A DNA stretch of 64,000 bases from Aliiroseovarius sp. F47248L. Its GTDB lineage: Bacteria; Pseudomonadota; Alphaproteobacteria; Rhodobacterales; Rhodobacteraceae. Numbering within the stretch: the stretch's first letter is position 1; every line of letters begins with the position of its first letter. A program made the translations under genes and the position numbers. Below the pieces are notes generated by a model that was not told where the DNA came from, made no database searches, and was given only the letters and a program-made list of their open reading frames with translations. Location: NCBI RefSeq assembly GCF_023016085.1, contig NZ_JALKBF010000001.1, positions 620,001 to 684,000 on the forward strand. The letters run 5' to 3'. Below are positions 26,213-35,096 of the stretch, in pieces.

Positions 26213-27010
26213 GTGTCGGAACGGCGGGTTTGTCGTGTCTTGGGGCAGCACAGGTCCACACAGAGGCGTTTGCCTGTTGGTCGCACTGACGAGAAGCGTC
26301 TGGTTGCAGACATGATCGAGCTGACACGCGAGTACGGGCGGTACGGCTATCGACGGGTCGCGGCTTTGCTCCGAGATGCTGGTTGGCTGGTGAACGACAA
26401 GCGTGTCGAACGCCTGTGGCGACGTGAGGGGCTCAAAGTACCAATGAAACAGCCCAAGAAGGGGAGGTTGTGGCTGAACGACGGCTCTTGCGTTCGTTTG
26501 CGGCCGGAGTACCGCGATCACGTTTGGTCGTACGACTTCGTTCATCATCGGACAGACGATGGGAAGGCGTTTAGAACCCTGAACATTTTGGACGAACACA
26601 GCCGAGAGTGCCTTGCGATCAGGGTTAAGAGGAGGCTGAACTCGACGGAAGTCATAGACGCTCTTACGGACCCGTTCATCCTGCGAGGCGTTCCGGCCTA
26701 CATCAGGTCGGACAACGGCCCAGAGTTCATTGCTCAAGCTGTGCGAGACTGGATTGCAGCGGTTGGTGCCAAGACCGCATACATCGAGCCCGGATCGCCC
26801 TGGGAGAACGGCAACTGCGAAAGCTTCAATGCCCGAATGAGAGATGAGCTTCTAAACGGGGAGGTCTTCAACTCACTACGCGAAGCACAAATCCTGATCG
26901 AACAATGGAGGAAACACTACAACACGAAACGACCCCACAGTGCTCTGGGCTACCGCCTGCCAGCCCCAGAAACCATCGTCACGATGGAAACAAGGCCAAT
27001 TATGCACTAA
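26213..27010 (+). CDS. IS3-family transposase OrfB (DDE integrase domain)
   Basis: The catalytic half of the transposase, 265 codons from a GTG at 26213 and in the -1 frame of orfA; in-frame sequence runs back to the slippery site, so the natural product is probably the OrfAB fusion. HTH_21 region at the N-terminus, then rve domain with all three acids: WSYDFVHHRT (D), RSDNGPEF (D) and WENGNCESFNARMRDE (E), ending KRPHSALGYRLP. Nothing is broken. Confidence 0.9.
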   Translation: MSERRVCRVLGQHRSTQRRLPVGRTDEKRLVADMIELTREYGRYGYRRVAALLRDAGWLVNDKRVERLWRREGLKVPMKQPKKGRLWLNDGSCVRLRPEYRDHVWSYDFVHHRTDDGKAFRTLNILDEHSRECLAIRVKRRLNSTEVIDALTDPFILRGVPAYIRSDNGPEFIAQAVRDWIAAVGAKTAYIEPGSPWENGNCESFNARMRDELLNGEVFNSLREAQILIEQWRKHYNTKRPHSALGYRLPAPETIVTMETRPIMH

Positions 27011-27044
27011 CATTCAAACTGGACCACTCAGGTGGGGCTGATCA

Positions 27045-27067
27045 GGGAAGTTTCGGGGGGCAGGTCA
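27045..27067 (+). mobile_element. Solo IS terminus
   Basis: AAGTTTCGGGGGGCAGGTCA, the same terminus as at 18651, lies directly after the intact IS. It is the right end of the older element into which the IS3 copy was inserted. Confidence 0.6.
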
Positions 27068-27108
27068 CTTCGCAGTTCCACTTTCATTCACAATCGTTTC
27101 GTTAAATG

Positions 27109-28095
27109 TCAGTAACCGTACTGTAAATCAAAATCGGTTTTGAGTTGACCGTGGTGATCGTAGATCACTTCGATAGAAGTTTCATTAATCTCATGCGAAC
27201 CCACCAAGCGACAAACCGCTTCCCCATTCAATTCAATAAAGGTATCACCGTCCCTTTGTATCACACAGATTTCCCCATCGAATGCTGGTTTTTCAGGATA
27301 GGTAAGCGCTAGTTGTTCTTCTGGTGATGGGAGTGAGATTTCAATGACATCCAGATCGACCTGAAAATCTGAGATTACCGGAATTTCCTCTGAGTCCGCG
27401 TCTCCGTCGATGATGAAAAGATCGGCACCTTCACCGCCATAGGCATTATCATTGCCGCCTAGTAGTATAGTGTCTTCGCCGCCTTCACCATAGATGGCTT
27501 CTGCACTGGATCCAGTTAACTTCACGGTGCCTGAACCTTCTTCGCTTTGTGCGCCAACACCACTCAAAAGGTTGTCCTCTCCGTCACCATTTAGGATGAA
27601 ATATCCATTCGTATCGGAACCGGCAATTGGTCGATCAACTGTCGATAAATCCGTTTCCTTTTGGTATGAACCACTGGTTTCGAAGGTTTCACTATCTGAC
27701 GTAGTGACTAGAACCGTTTCGATCTCCAATTTCGAGCTTTCACAATCGTTTATTTCCGCAGTCTCTCCGAAATCACGGCAATTGGCACTATCGCCTTCCA
27801 AATCTGCATCAGCAGAGTCGGGTTCAACAAGGGCTAGTTGATCTGGAGGGAGAGCCACAGAATTGCTTTCAGCGTCAAATGTCATGTTTGATACAAGAGC
27901 GAACGAAGGGTCTTCAAGGAGATGGCCGGGAGTTGCATCATTACTGGAAATGTCCGTGAAGAGAGGTAGGGTTTCCGTGCGATTGTCGGAACCATCGACA
28001 ATACCGTCATCTGTTTCGTCCTCATCTCCAAACATACCCAGATCTGCAACTAGGCCTACTGCCAACAAACCGAAACTAGCCAAGAAAAAAAACAT
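27109..28095 (-). CDS. RTX-like calcium-binding protein with N-terminal membrane anchor
   Basis: A 328-residue acidic protein. The start MFFFLASFGLLAVG with GGAG 8 bases upstream gives a hydrophobic N-terminal helix, then an acidic linker of about 150 residues, and a short RTX stretch (GNDNAYGGEGADLF, AIYGEGGEDTILLGG) followed by VISDFQVDLDVIEI, the usual C-terminal fold. An RTX protein with an uncleaved membrane helix is unusual: either it is anchored with its calcium-binding part outside, or the helix is an artefact of start choice. No catalytic domain seen. It lies 3' of the RTX glycosidase, same strand, with IS debris between. Confidence 0.65.
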   Translation of the reverse strand: MFFFLASFGLLAVGLVADLGMFGDEDETDDGIVDGSDNRTETLPLFTDISSNDATPGHLLEDPSFALVSNMTFDAESNSVALPPDQLALVEPDSADADLEGDSANCRDFGETAEINDCESSKLEIETVLVTTSDSETFETSGSYQKETDLSTVDRPIAGSDTNGYFILNGDGEDNLLSGVGAQSEEGSGTVKLTGSSAEAIYGEGGEDTILLGGNDNAYGGEGADLFIIDGDADSEEIPVISDFQVDLDVIEISLPSPEEQLALTYPEKPAFDGEICVIQRDGDTFIELNGEAVCRLVGSHEINETSIEVIYDHHGQLKTDFDLQYGY

Positions 28096-28221
28096 CCAAA
28101 CACTCCAACAAAACACGTTCTACTTCAATTTTAGGCTATGCTAACTCTACCATTATTAGAGCAACAGTTGTGATAATAGGGTTAATTTACAATGGCATGG
28201 AGCAGATTCAGCACTTCGAAC

Positions 28222-28306
28222 TGAGGCGCTCATAGATTCGTAGAAGCTTTGCCCCTTAATATAGTGGCAAGGAGGCCGACCCTGAAAAATCAACTACTAC
28301 GACGAA
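28222..28306 (+). mobile_element. Decayed IS3 left end (same type as 18166-18293)
   Basis: TGAGGCGCTCATAGATTCGT at 28222, the TTTGCCCC run and an AAGGAGG site align with the element at 18293, but the start codon reads CTG and the frame (AACTACTACGACGAAT where the other has AATTACAGCGACGAG) is broken. It ends where the next IS begins at 28307. Confidence 0.6.
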
Positions 28307-28835
28307 TGAGCTACCCCCCAAGTTCGAACACTGACGTAAGCTACCATTTGTTGTCTGCTGATCTTCAACTTGAAGGAGTTCAGGAATGTCGAAACCGAAG
28401 CAACTTCACCCAGAGTTTAAGGCAAAGGTCGCTGCAGAGACGTAAAAGGTGAGGAGACGGTTAGCGAGCTGGCAAGCCGGTTCGGTGTTCACCCAACGAT
28501 GAACCATCAATGGAAGCGCGCCCTACTTGAATGCGCGTCGACACTGGCCCTGAGTTTGCCAGGCGACTGCTCGACCAATGGGCCTATCTGAATAAGGTCG
28601 AACTAGACTTCTCTAGGCTAGGAAAACCGACAGACAACGCCTATATTGAGGCGTTCAACAGCCGCTGCGGCGGAAATGCCTGAACGTGTCGTGGTTTCTG
28701 TCCATGGCCGACGCCCGCACTCGGATCAACGACTGGAGGACAGACCACAACGAAAACCGGCCGCATTCATCGCTCGGCAACTTGACGCCGAGCGAATTTG
28801 CAGCCCAACTTAATCCAACCCGAAGGGTCACATGA
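28307..28835 (+). pseudogene. IS3-family element with internal deletion
   Basis: Left terminus TGAGCTACCCCCCAAG, then orfA from ATG 28386 (MSKPKQLHPEFKAKV) interrupted by a stop, continuing in another frame as ETVSELASRFGVHPT. About 28530 it jumps to the orfB C-terminal part (RRLLDQWAYLNKVELDFSR, TRINDWRTDHNENRPHSSLG, end at 28835). Catalytic D-D region is deleted and there are frameshifts, so it is dead. The left end is shared with 20711-20872. Confidence 0.8.
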
Positions 28836-28872
28836 AACCCAGACCGAAAATGGCGCGAGCTCATGGCCGATC

Positions 28873-28915
28873 ATGCACTAAAATTCAAACTGATCCATTC
28901 AGGTGGGGCTGATCA
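28873..28915 (+). mobile_element. Solo right end of the intact-IS type
   Basis: ATGCACTAAAATTCAAACTG then AGGTGGGGCTGATCA matches the last 43 bases of the intact IS3 (27002-27044) with few differences. Both copies are followed by GGG. Nothing else of that IS remains here. Confidence 0.65.
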
Positions 28916-29065
28916 GGGCCTCGATTGATGCGGGTGAAGTGCGAAGGTTGCGGCACTTAGGGGCAGGTTATGGCCCATGAACCTCCTACATCTCGCAGAG
29001 CGTCCTTCGGCGCAGGTCATCACTAATGATGGCACTTTGGTTTTCAAGCTGGGCAGTTTATCTAG

Positions 29066-31552
29066 TCAGATGTACATCTCATCGAAATAATTGGAAATTT
29101 CGAGGGCGGCGACTTCATGAAAGCTGATGTCACCACCATTCTCAAAATACACGGTGCTAGAAGCGGCGTTTTGTTGAATTTCATAACGACCTGCTTGCAA
29201 CTCGTCCAATAAGTCTGGCTCAAAAACCAATAGATCCTCTGATGGGTCAAATGAAAAAATGTCGTCGGAGCCGTCATCAAGCCCAAATACGATGGTGTGA
29301 CTACCCTCTTTGATATAGATGCGGTCATCACCTGCACCGGCAATTATCGTCGAGCTGCCAAAAGACATGATAGTGTCATCTCCTTCTCCGGCGTCGATCG
29401 TAACAAAGTCACTATACGAAAAGCAGAGGTCGTCCCCACTTCCAAGTGAATAAAACCCTTCAGCCTCCGTATACAAGTTGAGGACATCATCGCCACCGAG
29501 CAGCGAAATCGTATTGTGTCCAGCATGTACCGTCGCATTGTCATTAAAACGCGTACCGACGACAGATTCGACACCGGAGAATTGCACCTCGTCGTGTAAC
29601 GACAACTCTACCACACCGGTGTTGAACCAAATCGAAACGCCATCTTCCAGTGTTGCAAAGGACATGGTGTCAGAACCCGTTCCTCCGGTCACCAGATACG
29701 AACCTGTACCACATTCGAAAAAATCCTCACCATCTCCGCCGAAGAACTCACCTAGGGCACTCTTGATGATTATCTTGTCGTTCCCAAATCCGGCAAATAC
29801 CGTGTCGTTGCCTGTTCCTGTATGTATTTCGTCGTTCCCAGCCTGGCCCCAAATGACATCATCACCGCCTAGGCCGTAGATGATATTGTCTAGTTGATTG
29901 CCAGAAATGCTGTCGCTGGCCTGAGATCCCTCCACATCCTCTAAGCTTATGTAGGTGTCTCCGTCAGCCCAGCCACCCGCACCTTGTTGTTTGATCAAAT
30001 CAACGATCACCCCTTCGGACGCTTCAGCATAGGATACACCGTCGCGCCCTAAACCCCCGCAAAAAATCGACACAGTCGAAGTTGCCGAAAAATATGAGCC
30101 TTGATCGTCCACTAGCGGGATAGCATTAAGTTCGATGATGATTGTCTGATAGGGTAACAGTGTTTCTGAGAAATCCTTCCAATTGAGTTCTGCCGGTTCC
30201 TGCCATTCGAGAGTACCTGGTAAATCAGGCTCGTTGTAGTAATCTAGTGCGTCGAAACTGCGGTAGGCACCGTCAGCATTAGTGATATCGACGTCTAAAA
30301 CGCCAATCCGATCAATCTCATAGTTGAGACTGAGGTTCTGAAAGGAGTTCGCGATATCCAATTCATCGGCAGTAAGGTTGGACAGAAACAAGACTCCGCG
30401 CTCCGGGCCCAGAAATGCGATATTCCCAAGTTCTTCCATTTGTTCATCTACCAAATCGATTGGTGACAAGCCCACGGTATTGGCGCTAAGATACGAGAAT
30501 ATTTCCCCGGCCGCAGTCAAATCGCCATTGTTCAAGGCGAGTGAAGTTCCATGATATTGTGCTGACCAAAAATTCAATGTGTCCACGCCAGCTTGAACGA
30601 ACTCGTAGAACATTTTTAACATGACTGGCACTTGTGCCAGCCCGTAGAACGAGACCTCCCTGTGATTGGCAGCCCATTCTGAGACAGAAATCTCCACATC
30701 CCTATCGGAGTGGTCGGCCCAAGCTGAAAAGATGTTTACCGCATTCTCAATTCGAGTTTCTAGATCATGATATGCTGCTTGAAAGCCGATATCTCTTTCA
30801 CGAGCGTAAAGATGTGTTACGAGTTCGTCTATACTTCCCAGACTTCCATAATCGATACTATCAAACGCATTTTCGGCTCTTAGAATCAGATCGCTGTCAG
30901 TCAATGATGACCCTTCGTTTGCAACGTAAGTCCGAACCTGTACGGCTACAGTTGGCCTCTGCCAGTCGACGCCGATGCTCTGGGTATTCTGGTAATCATC
31001 TATGGCACTCTGAATTATAGGTGCCAATTGACCTACGACTTCTCCATATACGCGCGCGCTCATGTACGTTTCGTACTCATTTCCAATTTCAAACTTTGCA
31101 ACATTTCCTTCTGCCGCAACTAGCGTATTCAAAACAAATTCGCGGACGAAACGCTCCATGCCTTCGGCGAGCGCACCTTGACCTGTACCGATCCGGTTGG
31201 GGTCGATGAGACTAGCTGTTGGAACAATGAAAATTGCTTGGACATCGACGTCTGCACAGTATCGGGCGAAATCATAAGCGCCCATGATCGAGCGTTCTGC
31301 ACCATCTGTCATATGCACTAGAGTTGCATTGGGATTCGCGATGTCAAATCCCTTCTCCGCAGTGCTGCCACCCGGATATCTAAGTGTGCTCGCGCCTGTC
31401 GAAGTTACGATTTCGTCAAACTTTTCCCAAGGCCGTTCGCCAATGCTTTCGAAGTCAGCGACGAAATTTATTCCAAAATGCTCGTCGCTAACAAGCGGAA
31501 TCTCCGGCAAAAAAAGATTCTGAAGCAGCGGTGGATTATCGGAAATTGACAT
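29066..31552 (-). CDS. Secreted glycosidase-like protein with RTX repeats
   Basis: An 828-residue protein in two parts. Residues 1-400 resemble a clan GH-A TIM barrel: LRYPGGST (residues 57-64, as in GH51/GH79 enzymes), acid/base candidate E159 in FEIGNEYE, and nucleophile candidate E292 in EISVSEWA. Residues 500-800 hold RTX nonapeptides (GLGGDDVIWGQAGNDEIHTG and others) and a C-terminal ISFHEVAALEISNYFDEMYI-type tail, so export by a type I system is likely, without signal peptide. Substrate may be a uronic or sulfated glycan, given the sulfotransferases nearby, which is inference. GAGGGG precedes the ATG. Confidence 0.75.
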   Translation of the reverse strand: MSISDNPPLLQNLFLPEIPLVSDEHFGINFVADFESIGERPWEKFDEIVTSTGASTLRYPGGSTAEKGFDIANPNATLVHMTDGAERSIMGAYDFARYCADVDVQAIFIVPTASLIDPNRIGTGQGALAEGMERFVREFVLNTLVAAEGNVAKFEIGNEYETYMSARVYGEVVGQLAPIIQSAIDDYQNTQSIGVDWQRPTVAVQVRTYVANEGSSLTDSDLILRAENAFDSIDYGSLGSIDELVTHLYARERDIGFQAAYHDLETRIENAVNIFSAWADHSDRDVEISVSEWAANHREVSFYGLAQVPVMLKMFYEFVQAGVDTLNFWSAQYHGTSLALNNGDLTAAGEIFSYLSANTVGLSPIDLVDEQMEELGNIAFLGPERGVLFLSNLTADELDIANSFQNLSLNYEIDRIGVLDVDITNADGAYRSFDALDYYNEPDLPGTLEWQEPAELNWKDFSETLLPYQTIIIELNAIPLVDDQGSYFSATSTVSIFCGGLGRDGVSYAEASEGVIVDLIKQQGAGGWADGDTYISLEDVEGSQASDSISGNQLDNIIYGLGGDDVIWGQAGNDEIHTGTGNDTVFAGFGNDKIIIKSALGEFFGGDGEDFFECGTGSYLVTGGTGSDTMSFATLEDGVSIWFNTGVVELSLHDEVQFSGVESVVGTRFNDNATVHAGHNTISLLGGDDVLNLYTEAEGFYSLGSGDDLCFSYSDFVTIDAGEGDDTIMSFGSSTIIAGAGDDRIYIKEGSHTIVFGLDDGSDDIFSFDPSEDLLVFEPDLLDELQAGRYEIQQNAASSTVYFENGGDISFHEVAALEISNYFDEMYI

Positions 31553-31676
31553 TGGTACGACCCCTCACACTCATGTGACATCGACTGTGTTAGGAGAGCC
31601 TTAATATTCTGTTTCCGAATCTTGTCCTGATCTAGGTATGTCAGGTTAGTTTTTCTCAAATCCAAAATAGTCCTAG

Positions 31677-31690
31677 TGACCTGCCCCCTG
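31677..31690 (-). mobile_element. Solo IS terminus TGACCTGCCCCCTG
   Basis: Inverse orientation to the terminus at 27067 and same orientation as 25632. With 27067 it brackets the two RTX genes. Between 31553 and 31676 lies only the promoter side of the RTX glycosidase. Confidence 0.5.
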
Positions 31691-31815
31691 TCTGATGTCA
31701 GCGCCTATGGGTCCAAATAGGGCAATTTGATAAGAGAGGATTTCTGGTTCATCGTAACCTTCATGGAGTGAAGATGAACAAGATATCCGGAAGCAGCAAA
31801 ACGTCTGCAGATAAG

Positions 31816-31974
31816 TTGGTAAAGAACATCCGCCGCCCGGAGCCCGGCACCATAGGAAATGCTCAGGGCTGCGCGATATTTCAACCCTGGCCCAGGCGCA
31901 GCCATCAGGATGTCGGACACCTCCTCGACGCTGAAGACCACAGGCAGCTTGCGCGGTTCGGTGCGGAATTGCAT
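31816..31974 (-). pseudogene. Fragment of a tyrosine recombinase
   Basis: 53 codons read MQFRTEPRKLPVVFSVEEV and ALSISYGAGLRAADV, matching the start of the catalytic domain of integrases that travel with IS91-like elements (first active Arg lies in GLRA). The N-terminal SAM-like domain and the HxxR...Y part are missing. The rest of 31691-32233 contains a further open frame on the minus strand (to 32191) that I do not recognise. Confidence 0.65.
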
Positions 31975-32233
31975 GTATGCGAACGCTTAGCTCAATCTGT
32001 GCGACGATGTCTGAAACAAACAGATTGGCCGACCGTTCCTCGTCATACCAAGTGGCGTAAAATCTTATTGTGACTTCTCCCCCTCGATCTGAGAGCTCCA
32101 TATGATGATGCACCGCGATGAACACTTTGTGGGAAGCTTCCGGGGCAGGCATTGCGCAAGGCTCTGCCATCATCCCCGAAAAACTCATCATTTTCTTCGC
32201 CGATCCGCCGAGTATCCAACAGGAATTATGAGC

Positions 32234-32695
32234 TCATACTGCGAAGCCGACCTTCGCGCGTCGTAGGAGGTTCACGACCGCATCCGCCCCCGCCGAACTG
32301 CTCTGCGCCAGTTCGAGAGGTGTCCGCCCGTCGAGGAGCATGTGCTGGCGCGACAGAAACGCCCGTGCTGCTGCCTGATCTTCACCATAGCTTCGAAGAG
32401 CAACCTCCCAGACACGACCGAGGTCGTAAAGCCGCCCGCTCATCGCTCGTGACAGGGGCTTTCGTGCTTTGCATGCGAGGCGGAACGTTGTCTCCGGAAT
32501 GATGCCGCCGACCATTTTGACCTTCGGACCTAAGACTGCTCCGAGTGATGTCGCCGCATGGCAATCGAGCCCGTCAGCGATTGTGTTGGCCAGGGCGACG
32601 TCATCCATCACCGATGCGTTTCTCAGCCCAAGAATGGCGGCTATGCGTCCGGGTTGCGATCCGAGATTGGATGTCCGCGTTGAGAGGTCAGCCAT
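32234..32695 (-). CDS. MbcA/ParS/Xre-type antitoxin, without toxin
   Basis: A 153-residue antitoxin-like protein. The C-terminal segment (RAFLSRQHMLLDGRTPLELAQ and ADAVVNLLRRAK) is the DUF2384 toxin-binding domain of RES/Xre systems; the N-terminal half (VALANTIADGLDC, ETTFRLACKARKP) fits the Xre-type HTH. Normally a RES-domain NAD-degrading toxin follows directly; here the downstream minus-strand sequence is decayed, ending in a recombinase fragment. An orphan antitoxin, perhaps neutralising a toxin elsewhere. Confidence 0.75.
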   Translation of the reverse strand: MADLSTRTSNLGSQPGRIAAILGLRNASVMDDVALANTIADGLDCHAATSLGAVLGPKVKMVGGIIPETTFRLACKARKPLSRAMSGRLYDLGRVWEVALRSYGEDQAAARAFLSRQHMLLDGRTPLELAQSSSAGADAVVNLLRRAKVGFAV

Positions 32696-34034
32696 TATGA
32701 AGCTCCAGCCGTGTCAGTGTCCGAAACATTAACGCCTCATGGCACGCACGAAAGCACCTACGCCCAACAGTACAATGATTTCCTGATATTTCTGAACATT
32801 TCGGCCATCCCTAACGAGTTCGGGTGCATGGACGCCTTTGCGAGAACCGATTCAGCACGACGCTCAGTATGGATGGCTTCTTTCGGATAATTGAACACGG
32901 GAGATGACTGCCGGATACGCGATGCCTCTTCTATTTCAAGGTGCTATAGAAAATAAATTTTCCGAAGAATTCAGCCGGGAATCGCGTTTGATTACGAGAT
33001 GCGCGTCTCTCCCTATCACGATGGGTTGAACATCTGGCCCTGATAGGGAGGCTTTACGCCAGCTGTGCAATAGGGCGCAATTCCTATTTGGAAACTTGTC
33101 CAAATTTGTTGCGGGCCTGCCACGTGCTGGGCGGAATGGACAATTTGGGTAGTCTAGAGCCCTTGTTCCTAAGCTGTGGATCGTCCATTTCTCGTCCTAT
33201 GACACACACAACGCTTCATATCGCCTCCCCGCTCATACGGATCGCCTGACCAGGCAATCTCGGCGCATCAAAGTGCGCCGTCCCCGTAAGAACTGTGCGA
33301 AAGCGATGCTCGTGTTTTCTCAATCTTCCCCATTCTATGTCTGTGCCGATGTGGCTCACGATACCCCATTCAGGGTCTCTGTCTTCGGCAGATCCCTCGC
33401 GCCGGGTGAGCGAATCGCTGATACCAAATCTGGCTTTTGCGGGGGCGGAATCGGGGTGAGGATGGAAAATCGTGTAAGAGAAATTTATCCGACTATTCAA
33501 GTCAGGTTATATTTCGCAAAGGTCATAGGGGAATTCAATTGCCAAGATCGTGACAGATTTCGCAGCTCAGTTTCCGCACTGCACAAATATGTGTTGGTTC
33601 GCATATGCGAAAATCAGACATCCGCAGTTTTTCTAAGCGCCTGATAAAAAACGAGAAAATGTTTCCCGCTCAGCCGATGATGGCTAAGGTAAGCACAGCA
33701 ACACAGTGACAACAGACACAGAGGAGAAAACAGATGAGTTGGCCCTAAAACGAAAATCGCGATCTGCGCCAACAGATCGCAACTCTCCAAGGAAGACCAA
33801 AGTCCGCCTAATTTTCATTTGATGCAATAGCACTTGCGTGCCTGCGTTTCAAGGACATCGGTCTTTCGCCCAAAATAGATCTCAGCCTAAGCCGTTTGCG
33901 GATGGCAACGGGAGAGGTGTGTCTCGAACTCATTTCGCCGTCCGCATTGGACGCTTTTGCGAAGAGCTAAAAGCCGCCTGCAGGGATCTTTTCCACTCTC
34001 GGGGAACATCCCCACGCAATAGAAAGACAAGAAC
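32696..34034. other. Long intergenic stretch left of the Tn7-like genes
   Basis: No gene that I can support. The longest frames (33216-33500 minus; 33273-33644 plus) overlap each other and lack family-like sequence. Around 33095-33195 a degenerate element recurs: TTGTCCAAATTTG, its near-inverse GGACAATTTGG, and GTCCATTTC, which could be transposase-binding repeats of the transposon end, but I could not define the exact end. From 33734 a broken frame (ATGAGTTGGCCC followed by a stop, then NENRDLRQQIATLQ) looks like a decayed gene. Confidence 0.35.
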
Positions 34035-34712
34035 ATGTCCTATCACTTCCAAGCTGGCGGTATCCGCCTTCCTGAATTCAGCCGTGGCGACCGCAAGACA
34101 CAGGTCGGTTCGACCAAGCACTTCACCGGTGGCCTCGTCCTTGGTGAAAACGAGGGCGTGCGCCTTGGCACAGACAGCCATATTGAGACCAATGGCTCAC
34201 TCCTTTTGAGATATCACCCGACGACGCTCGACCTCGTCGAGCAGGTGAGGTTCTCCTGGTATGACGAGCACGGCGAGTATTTCGATCACTTTATCGATCT
34301 CGTGGCAACGCGCACCGATGGCACTGTGATCGGTTATGCTGTTCGTCCGATGAAGCGGGCAAGCCATGCATATCAGTGCAAGCTTGCGCGTATCAAACAG
34401 CAGGCGATTGCCCAGTGTTTCCTCGATGACTTTCGCTTGTTCACCGAGGAGGATGTCTGTCCGGTTGCGTTGCACAATGCGAAACTGTTCCACTCATTGC
34501 GTCGCCCTGATGCCTTCGCAGATCCCGTCGCTCGGGAAGCCTGCAACGAGGTCTGTGGCACCACGACCGTCGGTGCCCTTGTGGACCGGACTCGGCTCGA
34601 GGGGATGGGCTTTCGCGCCGTTGTGCGACTGATCGGTTCTGGCCATCTTGAACTTGTGCGTCATGAACGCATCGAGCGCAGCACCGAAGTTGCCCGGGTG
34701 CGGGCGAACTGA
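34035..34712 (+). CDS. tnsA: TnsA-like endonuclease of a Tn7-like transposon
   Basis: A 225-residue protein with the TnsA N-terminal endonuclease layout: a likely catalytic Glu in SHIETNGSLLLRYHPT, then VEQVRFSWYDEHGEYFDHFIDLVA with the metal-binding Asp, and VIGYAVRPMKRAS where Tn7 TnsA has Q-x-K. The Gln of that motif is not obvious here. TnsA cuts the 5' ends of the transposon so that it moves by cut-and-paste. First gene of the transposition module; TnsB follows after a small ORF. Confidence 0.78.
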   Translation: MSYHFQAGGIRLPEFSRGDRKTQVGSTKHFTGGLVLGENEGVRLGTDSHIETNGSLLLRYHPTTLDLVEQVRFSWYDEHGEYFDHFIDLVATRTDGTVIGYAVRPMKRASHAYQCKLARIKQQAIAQCFLDDFRLFTEEDVCPVALHNAKLFHSLRRPDAFADPVAREACNEVCGTTTVGALVDRTRLEGMGFRAVVRLIGSGHLELVRHERIERSTEVARVRAN

Positions 34713-34842
34713 TCATCTCAATGGAGGTCGGCCAGTTGTAAGTAACCTACCGCGGCCGATCTCCATCTCTCTGTAATTCCGATCCCGCCGAGGCGTTCTT
34801 CGCCTGGGCTCGGTCCCTCCATGCCTTACGAAAGGACACAAC

Positions 34843-35004
34843 ATGACCTGCATTTTGAACGATACCCCCCGCGCCATTGAGACGTTTGTCGACCAGACCC
34901 CTGATTTCGCCAGCGGTTTCTACCGTGCGCGCCATCCGTTGGAGCGTGTCGAGTTCGACACTTGGTTTGACGCATTGTCCGACGCGCTGCTGTCGGCGCT
35001 CTGA
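34843..35004 (+). CDS. Small acidic protein (53 residues) between tnsA and tnsB
   Basis: An ATG at 34843 with AAAGGA 8 bases upstream opens 53 codons (MTCILNDTPRAIETFVDQT, then FDTWFDALSDALLSAL at the C-terminus). It is acidic, with a hydrophobic C-terminal helix, no known domain. It falls in the only gap of the transposition module and its codon use matches the neighbours. Could be a regulator or helper of transposition, which is inference. Confidence 0.6.
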   Translation: MTCILNDTPRAIETFVDQTPDFASGFYRARHPLERVEFDTWFDALSDALLSAL

Positions 35005-35096
35005 CGCTTCACACCTCCCACGTAATTCATTCGCCTGCCTGCGCAGGCAACCTCATCGCGGCCTCATGCCGCCTGATCCCTCGAAAGGAAATTCCC

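Larger units (their letters stand above)
25828..27044 (+). mobile_element. IS3-family insertion sequence, apparently intact
   Basis: About 1.2 kb, ends TGATC...GATCA with imperfect terminal inverted repeats (left TGATCCTCCCCCACTGAAG, right complement TGATCAGCCCCACCTGAG). It holds orfA and orfB in a -1 arrangement with a slippery heptamer. The flanking three bases differ (AGC on the left, GGG on the right), so no target duplication is visible; the element may have recombined after insertion. It sits inside older IS sequence on both sides. Confidence 0.85.

Noticed and set aside
31673..32191. 172-codon frame on the minus strand as a RES toxin partner of the antitoxin
   Set aside because: It contains none of the conserved R-E-S residues in context and overlaps the recombinase fragment in another frame.
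33216..33644. Overlapping frames of 94 and 123 codons on both strands
   Set aside because: They lie across each other, lack ribosome sites and show no recognisable sequence; neither can be preferred.
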